The notes under the pieces are model-generated. The model had not been told where the DNA came from and made no database searches. It saw only the letters and a list, made by a program, of their open reading frames with translations. A stretch of 18,947 bases of DNA from CAYTCZ01 sp964436315. GTDB taxonomy: Bacteria; Actinomycetota; Thermoleophilia; Gaiellales; Gaiellaceae. The translations under genes were made by a program, and so were the position numbers. This document shows positions 7,891-14,301 of the stretch, one piece after another. Position 1 is the stretch's first letter. The number at the start of each line of letters is the position of its first letter. Location of the stretch: the NCBI GenBank assembly GCA_964436315.1, contig CAYTCZ010000078.1, positions 1 through 18,947 of the forward strand, given 5' to 3'.

Positions 7891-9440
7891 CCGACACCGC
7901 CAGCGAGGGTGAGCTCGACATCACGGTCGTCCTCGGCCTGCGTGCCCACTCGGACAACCCATGGGTGTTGCCCCGCCTCCGTCTCTGGGCCGCGCACTAC
8001 CGACCGCGACCATCGGTCATCGTCGTCGACATGGGCTCCCCCGGCCCGTACGCCGAGCAAGTCGACGCGATCTGCCGGGAGGAGGGCTTTCGGCGAATCC
8101 GAATCGACGATGATGGGCTCTATTCGCAGTCGATCGCTCGCAACGCCGGCGCCATGGCAGCGCCGACCGACCTGATCTTCTTCTGCGACGTCGATTGCAT
8201 CGGAGAGCGAGACCTGTTCCTCCGGCTTCGAGACCACGCCGAAGCGCTCGATCTCCGTCGCTGCTTCGACCAACTCGTCGTTCTGCCCGCCTACCACCTG
8301 GAAGCGGAGGCGAGCCAGGCCATCCTGAACGTACCGGCGAAGAGGAGGAGCGAACACCTGTCGCGAGCCTTCGTCGACGCCCTGCACGCACCGCGTGGCG
8401 ATGTCGCCGAGCTCGTCGATCCCTTCTCCAACATCTTCCTCTGTCATCGGGACTTCTTCTCGCTCACCGGTGGCTATGACCCATCCTTCCGGGGTCATGG
8501 CTCGGAGGACTTCGAGCTGATGATCCGGTCGGCGCTCCACTCGGGTCACCTTCCGATCCCCGAGCGACTCGCGGAGGACCTCCGCGGGCCGACCGACCCG
8601 GGGTTCTGGGGCGTTCGGCCCTATGAGGGGTTTCGTCGCCTCGGAGAGGCGACCGCGTTGCAAGCGGAGCTCGCGGGGCTCCGTGTCGCACACCTCCATC
8701 ACGATCGAGCTCGCCAAAAAGACGCTTGGTACCGAGAGAATGATTGGAAACGGGATCGCTTCACGCCGCGTGTCGAGCGAGCTCGGAGCGGCTGGACCGG
8801 TCTGCTGCGAAGCGACGGGCTCGAGCGAACGTCGCGCCGGGTGGCACTGGTCCGCGCCGATTGGCATGCGTCGGTGCTCCTGGCCCTTCGTCTGGACGGG
8901 GTCGGCCTCGAGGTCGTGGCGCCCGAAACACTCGACCGCGCCCCCGAGGAAATACTGTCCGATACGGACTGTGGTGAGCTGGTGTACGTCGCGGCCGGTT
9001 CAGCCGATCGGGGCGGTCCACTCGCGTTGGCCGCGAAAGCTCGGGGCTGGAAGGTCCACCGAGTGTGTCGAGGGCAGTCGGAGCAGCTCTGGCATCTCCA
9101 CGACGTCGACCGACCTCCTTCTCGCTTCATCGGCGCTCGCAGCGAGGGCTTCCGGATCGAACGCTTCGGCGGCAGCCACCCTCGCGAGTTCGTCCGTGCC
9201 CTCGAAACGCGGCCCCTGACCCCAACATCCTTCGCCGCAGCTCGGATCGGCCAGGCGATCCGAGGCGGCGAAGGCGTCACCGAAGTGTTGCCAGAGGAGC
9301 TGTGGCGGTGGCTCCCTCGCCGGCTCCGAGAGGAGTCGACGGCACGCCGACGCCTCCGCAAGCTACGAAAGTTGCTGAGGGACCCACGAAAGTTCCTCGA
9401 GGATTCCCGACTCGTCGAGCGAGCTCGAGGGAAGCGCTAG
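7887..9440 (+). CDS. Two-domain capsule glycosyltransferase with C-terminal RDP motif
   Basis: Predicted cytoplasmic glycosyltransferase for capsule synthesis, 517 residues. Residues 10-275 form a GT-A domain: nucleotide-binding strand DITVVLGLR, IARNAGA, the metal-binding FFCDVDC (D101, D103), and GHGSEDFEL (203-211). The latter resembles the GWGxED acceptor/catalytic motif of galactosyl/GalNAc-type transferases, and it is followed by HLHHDRARQ (269-277). Residues about 316-440 (LVRADWHASVLLAL onwards) look like a separate alpha/beta domain that I do not recognise. The extreme C-terminus holds a basic RRLRKLRKLLRDP...FLEDS motif (488-507), also found in the polymerase and the GSCFA protein of this locus. 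The donor sugar cannot be read from sequence. ATG 7887 overlaps the kdsB stop, placing it in the same operon. Confidence 0.85.
   Translation: MTDTASEGELDITVVLGLRAHSDNPWVLPRLRLWAAHYRPRPSVIVVDMGSPGPYAEQVDAICREEGFRRIRIDDDGLYSQSIARNAGAMAAPTDLIFFCDVDCIGERDLFLRLRDHAEALDLRRCFDQLVVLPAYHLEAEASQAILNVPAKRRSEHLSRAFVDALHAPRGDVAELVDPFSNIFLCHRDFFSLTGGYDPSFRGHGSEDFELMIRSALHSGHLPIPERLAEDLRGPTDPGFWGVRPYEGFRRLGEATALQAELAGLRVAHLHHDRARQKDAWYRENDWKRDRFTPRVERARSGWTGLLRSDGLERTSRRVALVRADWHASVLLALRLDGVGLEVVAPETLDRAPEEILSDTDCGELVYVAAGSADRGGPLALAAKARGWKVHRVCRGQSEQLWHLHDVDRPPSRFIGARSEGFRIERFGGSHPREFVRALETRPLTPTSFAAARIGQAIRGGEGVTEVLPEELWRWLPRRLREESTARRRLRKLRKLLRDPRKFLEDSRLVERARGKR
9348..9407 (+). other. Shared basic RDP motif, copy 1 (C-terminus of glycosyltransferase)
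   Basis: Encodes RRLRKLRKLLRDPRKFLEDS, residues 488-507 of the 517-residue glycosyltransferase. It is a strongly basic amphipathic stretch followed by RDP, an aromatic and an ED(S) end. It resembles the tags in the polymerase and the GSCFA protein although the host domains are unrelated. Confidence 0.7.
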
Positions 9441-9460
9441 CTCTCCGTAGGCGCTCACGG

Positions 9461-9487
9461 ACGTTCCCCCAAACGTGGTAGGTAGGA
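9461..9487 (+). promoter_or_regulatory. Small hairpin and strong ribosome site before the methyltransferase gene
   Basis: In the 50-base gap after the glycosyltransferase, ACGTT (9461-9465) and AACGT (9472-9476) can pair around a 6-base loop. This is followed at once by TAGGTAGGA (9479-9487), a good Shine-Dalgarno match with three bases to the ATG at 9491. The stem is short with no T-tract, so it is not a convincing terminator; it could modestly affect translation. I see no clear -35/-10 pair in the gap. Confidence 0.35.
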
Positions 9488-9490
9488 CGC

Positions 9491-10195
9491 ATGTCGACCC
9501 CCCCGTCCGCCACGAACATCGGTCACGCCGAGGCTATGAAATGGTTCGAGGCACGACGAGCGTCGTACGAGAAGCTGGTGGCGTCCATCTCACCTCACGT
9601 CGGTGCCGACGACACGATCTTCGATGTCGGCGCCAACATCGGCTACTTCACCCAGACCCTCCGCCGCCTGGCCTGTTTCGAGGGACGGGCTCACCTCTTC
9701 GAACCTCTGCCGCACCTTCAGTCGCTCTGCAGGCAGACGTTCGAGGGCGACGGCTCGGACACCCACATCCACGATTTCGGTCTGAGCGACTCGGACGGAG
9801 CAGCGGAGCTCTTCGTGGCCGCGGACGGCAACCTGGGCTGGAACACGATCGTGGCGGAGAAAGCGTCGGCGGGGATGCAGCCCGTGACGATCCAGCTTCG
9901 CGCATTCGAGACCTGCGGAGTCGAGGACCAGCCGAGCTTCATCAAGATCGACGTCGAGGGTGCCGAATACCGGGTGCTGCGGGGGATGATCCGAGCGCTA
10001 CGTCGGTGGACGCCAAAGCCCGTGATCCTCTGCGAGGTCGGTTGGGGAAAGGATGCGCACCCCGCGTGGGCCGAAGAGCTCGCGATGTTCGGACAGCTCG
10101 AGCGACTCGGATACGGGGTCACCGACCTCGCTGGCCAGCCAATGGACGTGGCTACCATCGCACGAACGACCGACGTTCTCTTCGTTCCCGGTTAG
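9491..10195 (+). CDS. FkbM-family SAM-dependent methyltransferase
   Basis: Predicted O-methyltransferase of 234 residues. The SAM-binding motif I is FDVGANIGYFT (44-54), with an acidic residue E71 after the next strand (HLFEPLP). The FkbM-typical KIDVEGAEYRVLRGM lies at about 152-166, followed by VILCEVGW (178-185). Members of this family often methylate sugars or polyketides. In this locus the likely target is a capsule sugar or the non-reducing end of the polymer, but that is inference from neighbourhood. It is the last gene of the + strand unit and is preceded by a strong ribosome site. It ends three bases from the stop of the convergent polymerase gene, leaving no room for a terminator between the two. 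Confidence 0.88.
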   Translation: MSTPPSATNIGHAEAMKWFEARRASYEKLVASISPHVGADDTIFDVGANIGYFTQTLRRLACFEGRAHLFEPLPHLQSLCRQTFEGDGSDTHIHDFGLSDSDGAAELFVAADGNLGWNTIVAEKASAGMQPVTIQLRAFETCGVEDQPSFIKIDVEGAEYRVLRGMIRALRRWTPKPVILCEVGWGKDAHPAWAEELAMFGQLERLGYGVTDLAGQPMDVATIARTTDVLFVPG

Positions 10196-10198
10196 GTC

Positions 10199-13100
10199 TC
10201 AGCGCTGGCGTAGCTCCTGGAGCGCGCCCGCGTCTCCGGGGTCGGCGCGAAGGCGCCGAAGGGCGCGTGCTCTCGCGTGCTCTCGCAGCACGTCATCGGC
10301 CTCGTCCGAACGTCCGAGCGCCTCGAGCGTGAGGACGATGTGAGCCCGTGCCCGTGCAGCGAGCAACGGCCTACCTCCGAGGAGGTCTCGCCAGATCGCG
10401 AGTGCCCGCTCGACGTCGCCCTCGTGCTCGAGCACCTCGGCCTCGGCCATGAGTAGCTCGGGACAAGACGCCCGCTGAGCGCGGAGCGCCTCGATCAACT
10501 GGCGTGCCGAGCTGAGCTGGCCGAGCTCGGCGAGTGCGCGACAGCGCCATGCGCCCAACCTGCGGCCGAGCCATGTGCTCACCACCTCGTCCGAGGTGAG
10601 CTCCAGGACCCCGAGCCAGTCCCGAAGAACGGCCAGCGCCTCGACGCGCGCGCCCTCGAGCCGCGTAGGAGTGGCGCTGCAGCACGCTGCTCGCTCGACC
10701 AGCTCGAGCGCCGGACCGACCTGAGCAGCCAGCTGACCAAAATGGACGAGCTCCCCGTCGGTCCATCCGTCGCACCCTTCGGCGGCGAGACTCTCCAACG
10801 TCTTTCGCGCTTGCTTCTCTCCGCCCGCACGGAGCTCACGGGCGACTCTCGCCAGGGCGCTCGCGGACGCAGATGAGACTCGCTCTTCGAGCCATTCCAC
10901 GCCGAGTGCGTCTGCGAGCTCCACCATGCGAAGGTGAAGCTCGGGCGGATGCTCCTCGGCGATGGACAGCAAGTGACCCAGAGCCTCGGTCCAACGCCCC
11001 ACCTGGATGGCCAGCTCGGCGAGCTCCCAAGCTCGCAGGTCGGAGTGCGCAGCCTCCGCGAGCGCCTCACGCGCCTCGTCGGCGCGGCCGAGCTCCCGAA
11101 GGGCGCTCGCCCGGCGGACCGTGGCATGCCCTTCGACCAGACCCAGCTCGGAAAGGTCCTCCTCTTCGAGCGCAGACCACCTCTCGAGGGCACGTTCGGC
11201 CCGACCCCGTGCCGTCTGCAGCTCCGCCTCCTCGACCCGAACCCAGAGGGAGGGGCCGTACGTCTCCGCAGCCTCGACGAGCAACCGCTCCGACTCAGCG
11301 ACCTGGCCCGCACTGCGCAAGGCCTTCGTGAGCTCTCGCGACCGCTCCTCGGCCAGCTCGTCCGCCTGATCGCCGAGCAATCGCCAACGCCGGACGGCGA
11401 GCTTCCATCGTCCGTCACTCGAGGCCGCGCGTGCTTGCTGCAAGGCGATGCGGAAACGCTCGGCGTCGAGCAACTCGGGAGACTCGATCGCTTCGATCGC
11501 GGCGACCGTGCGCTCGCGATTCCGCCGGTCCCGAAGCGGGAGCGTCGTGTGCATCCGCTCGAGGTACACGGGAGAGGGACGAGCACCACGCTCGAGGACT
11601 TGCTCCAGCTGGTCCAGGAGCTCGCTCTCGGTTCGTGTGACCGGACCGAACCCATCGCGCTCGAACTCGAAGTAGCCGGCGCGCGAAGGGTGCTTGCCCC
11701 CGTACATCTCGTCGTAGTCGAACTGATAGTAGAGGACGGGCTTGTCCTGCAGGCCCATCTCGAAGAACACCGACGAGTAGTCGGTAATCATCACTCCGGC
11801 CTTGCAAAAGAGCTCCTGGAGGATCGGCTGGCTCTCGTGCGTCTCGACCTCGACCCACGGAGGAGGGTCGAACTGGTCGACGTAGAGCTGCATGTTCGCA
11901 TGCGGAAAGAAGACCACTCGGTAGCCATGCCGTTTGCTCAGCTCCTCGAGCCGCTCCGAATGCAGCAGACCCCTCCATGCAGCGGCGTAGGCGGACTTGG
12001 CAAAGGCCGGCGACGCCGTCCGGCGGGTGGTGCCATGGGCGGTGCCACTGACCAGATATTGACGCCACGTCGGAATGATGAGCACGATCTTCTCGGTCGG
12101 GATGTCGCGCTCGAGCAGCACATCGTGCCGGGCGAGACCGACCTGCTTCACCTGGAGTCGACCGTAGCGGTAGGGAGTGTGATCGGCTGCGATCGACTCA
12201 TGCTCTCGCGGCGACGAGGTGACGAAGAGCTCGATGGGCTTCGTGTTCAGCCATCGCGAGATGTCGTCACGGATCACGCCATGCTGCAAGAAGGTGAAGT
12301 GGTAACCGATGAGGTCTCCGAACCACTTCTTGTCGAGCAGACCGAGCACGAAGCTGTCCGGATGCGACGACACCACGTGCTTCGCGTTGAGAAGGAGCAA
12401 CTTGTGCTCTCGGGACGCGAACTCGATCAGGCGGAATCCATCCTGCTCGAGCCGGTCCCAGTCGTGTGACGAACGGCTCAATACGAAGAAAGCATTGATG
12501 TCTGGACGGTTGCGCAGGATGTACCGGTACAGGTGCTCGGCGTTGTCGTCTGCCTGCGTATCGCGGTCCATCAGGAGCCACGCATCGCGGTAGCGCGCCA
12601 TGACCTCTGGATCCCGAGCTTCTCGTCGCAGAGCCCGAGTGTGGACCTCGGGCGACACCTTCGCGTGGGCAGCTCGGCGCAGCGCGTGGCGTACGGTGCC
12701 GAGCGTGATCGTCTCGGCGGCCACCACATCGCCCACCTTCAGCAAGACCGGCTTGCCGTCGACTTCCAGGCTCAGCCGACTTCCGTTCGCATCGAGTGGC
12801 ACCCACGTGTGACGCTCGTGCACGAACGTCTCTCGGAGAAACCCGTGCGTCTGGATCTTCGCGAACGCGGGTGTCACCTCTTCACCGTCGACCCTGACCT
12901 GTTCGACGGGTGTCTCTCGATGATGGAAGTAGCTCAGGTGGACCAGGCCCTTCGCCTCGTCCAGGCCCTTCACGTAGGCGATCTGATGCTCCGGGCTCGT
13001 CCCTTTGTAGAGCCCGAGCAGCCCGACCTTGTGAAAGAACCACGCGCCCGCCAGAGAAAAATCCGCGATCACCGACTCGTCGATATGAGCGAAGACGTCG

Positions 13101-14173
13101 TGCAGCCGCTCCCCGAAGAGCGCCTTCTGCTCGGCCGAGAGGAACGATACCGAACTCTCGTTGTCGACGATTCGCTTGAAGTACCAAATCAGGTCGTAGA
13201 GGACGAGTCGCTGAACCGATCGGGGCGCACGACCGTGCAGGTCTTCTGCCTCCCGTAGCAGCGCGAGGTACCCCCGCTCGAGAACTGCGTGGAAACGGGA
13301 CGGGTTGGTCCAGCCCTGATCGGACGTGGACGTACCGTCATCGCGCTTGCGGTAGTAGTAGAGGGCATCGGCAACCATGCCGACGGCCTGATCCCTGGTG
13401 TGAATCAGGTAGCGACCGGTGAAGTGGCCATCCTCGAAGTTCGGTCGGATCTCTTCGTCGAAGAGGAGCCCGTGTTGTGCGATCAGATCCGCTCGAAACA
13501 ACGACGTGGACGCCGACGATGCCATGAAGTCCGCACGCTCGTCCTGCGTCGTGAGGTAGCTCCCACCAGAGAAGCGGTAGTTGAGCGGGTGGTTCTCCGT
13601 GTAGCGACTCCCGCGCTCGTGGAAGAAGACCCACTTCGCGCAGAGGAGCCCAACGTCTTCCTCGTCATGCTCATCGAGAAAGCGTTCGATGTGCTCGAAG
13701 TACCGCTTGCCGACGAAGTCATCGGAGTCGATGAAGGTGATCCAGTCGCCGGTGACGTGAGAAAGGCCGAGATTCCGCGCCGACGCTTGTCCCCCATTCT
13801 CTTTCCGGACGTACTTGATGTTGTCCGGGTACTTGCTTCGCCACCGCTCGATGACCTGCGCCGAGCCATCCGTCGATCCATCATCGACCATGATGAGCTC
13901 GAGGTGATCGGCGAAGGAGAGGGTCTGACCGACGAGTGACTCGAAGAAGCGGTCGAGGTAGGGCTCCACCTGATAGACGGCCGAGACGACCGAATATCGA
14001 CGTCGACCAGGGATGAAGCCCCGCACGGGCAAGCGGGTGGCGACGCGGATCGCGAGGTCCGTCACCACCCCCGCGCGGTTGCGCAGCGCGTCCTCGAAAT
14101 ACAGACGGGGATCTCGACGGAGCTTGCGCAGTTTCCGCCGTGAGATGATGGAGTTGCTCTTCTTCGGTGGCAT
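10199..14173 (-). CDS. Putative teichoic-acid-like capsule polymerase: GT2 + TagF-like + helical repeats
   Basis: A 1324-residue multi-domain protein. Residues 10-30 carry the basic RRKLRKLRRDP...YFED motif. Residues about 58-330 form a GT2 domain with VDDGSTDGS (96-104), NGGQASARNLG, the metal-binding FIDSDD (147-152) and NFEDGH (245-250). A beta-rich linker spans about 405-480. Residues about 530-890 match the CDP-glycerol glycerophosphotransferase (TagF/TagB) family: LQHGVIRDD (H631), FFPHANM (H758) and ITDYSSVFFEM (796-806), so both conserved histidines are present. Residues about 900-1324 are Ala/Leu/Glu/Arg-rich helical, TPR-like repeats. Known TagF-like capsule polymerases pair similar GT and polyol-phosphate transferase domains, so an alternating sugar/polyol-phosphate polymer is inferred. 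ATG 14173 is chosen because the upstream in-frame extension (to 14338) has no domain content and overlaps kpsC. No gene for CDP-glycerol synthesis is in the window. Confidence 0.88.
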   Translation of the reverse strand: MPPKKSNSIISRRKLRKLRRDPRLYFEDALRNRAGVVTDLAIRVATRLPVRGFIPGRRRYSVVSAVYQVEPYLDRFFESLVGQTLSFADHLELIMVDDGSTDGSAQVIERWRSKYPDNIKYVRKENGGQASARNLGLSHVTGDWITFIDSDDFVGKRYFEHIERFLDEHDEEDVGLLCAKWVFFHERGSRYTENHPLNYRFSGGSYLTTQDERADFMASSASTSLFRADLIAQHGLLFDEEIRPNFEDGHFTGRYLIHTRDQAVGMVADALYYYRKRDDGTSTSDQGWTNPSRFHAVLERGYLALLREAEDLHGRAPRSVQRLVLYDLIWYFKRIVDNESSVSFLSAEQKALFGERLHDVFAHIDESVIADFSLAGAWFFHKVGLLGLYKGTSPEHQIAYVKGLDEAKGLVHLSYFHHRETPVEQVRVDGEEVTPAFAKIQTHGFLRETFVHERHTWVPLDANGSRLSLEVDGKPVLLKVGDVVAAETITLGTVRHALRRAAHAKVSPEVHTRALRREARDPEVMARYRDAWLLMDRDTQADDNAEHLYRYILRNRPDINAFFVLSRSSHDWDRLEQDGFRLIEFASREHKLLLLNAKHVVSSHPDSFVLGLLDKKWFGDLIGYHFTFLQHGVIRDDISRWLNTKPIELFVTSSPREHESIAADHTPYRYGRLQVKQVGLARHDVLLERDIPTEKIVLIIPTWRQYLVSGTAHGTTRRTASPAFAKSAYAAAWRGLLHSERLEELSKRHGYRVVFFPHANMQLYVDQFDPPPWVEVETHESQPILQELFCKAGVMITDYSSVFFEMGLQDKPVLYYQFDYDEMYGGKHPSRAGYFEFERDGFGPVTRTESELLDQLEQVLERGARPSPVYLERMHTTLPLRDRRNRERTVAAIEAIESPELLDAERFRIALQQARAASSDGRWKLAVRRWRLLGDQADELAEERSRELTKALRSAGQVAESERLLVEAAETYGPSLWVRVEEAELQTARGRAERALERWSALEEEDLSELGLVEGHATVRRASALRELGRADEAREALAEAAHSDLRAWELAELAIQVGRWTEALGHLLSIAEEHPPELHLRMVELADALGVEWLEERVSSASASALARVARELRAGGEKQARKTLESLAAEGCDGWTDGELVHFGQLAAQVGPALELVERAACCSATPTRLEGARVEALAVLRDWLGVLELTSDEVVSTWLGRRLGAWRCRALAELGQLSSARQLIEALRAQRASCPELLMAEAEVLEHEGDVERALAIWRDLLGGRPLLAARARAHIVLTLEALGRSDEADDVLREHARARALRRLRADPGDAGALQELRQR
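14087..14140 (-). other. Shared basic RDP motif, copy 2 (N-terminus of polymerase)
   Basis: Encodes RRKLRKLRRDPRLYFEDA, residues 12-29 of the polymerase, placed before the GT2 domain. Apart from being N-terminal it matches copy 1 closely: KLRKL, R-D-P, two residues, aromatic, ED. A similar N-terminal segment (RKWRKLKRDP...FFRDS) is known to me from the Neisseria meningitidis serogroup A capsule polymerase. Confidence 0.7.
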
Positions 14174-14301
14174 CGTCGGGAGACCTATCGCTAGCATGAC
14201 CGAGGGGTCGAAGCTCGGATGTCCGTCTGCTACCCACCTGGGGACGGATCGCCCATGCTTGACGCCATTGCTCGGTCGAGCACGCTTCCCCAAAACGCGT
14301 G
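14174..14301. promoter_or_regulatory. Divergent intergenic region between polymerase and kpsC
   Basis: This gap of about 128 bases separates two outward-reading genes and must hold the promoter(s) for the polymerase (-) and for kpsC-kpsS-GSCFA (+), unless distant readthrough serves them. A TTGACG at 14259-14264 on + is a good -35 candidate for kpsC, but the expected -10 position (around 14282) has no TATAAT-like sequence. On the minus strand, GATAGG lies 17 bases after TTCGAC just upstream of the polymerase ATG, a weak sigma-70-like pair. No convincing ribosome site precedes kpsC. I see no operator-like palindrome. Confidence 0.4.

Noticed and set aside
9441..9476. Possible rho-independent terminator after the glycosyltransferase
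   Set aside because: Only 4-5 bp stems (CCGT/ACGG and ACGTT/AACGT) with no T-run follow, so this is not enough for a terminator call.
10934..12469. Long plus-strand open frame (511 codons) opposite the polymerase
   Set aside because: It is antisense to the TagF-like and repeat regions, whose conserved motifs are clearly on the minus strand; its low-complexity product indicates a shadow.
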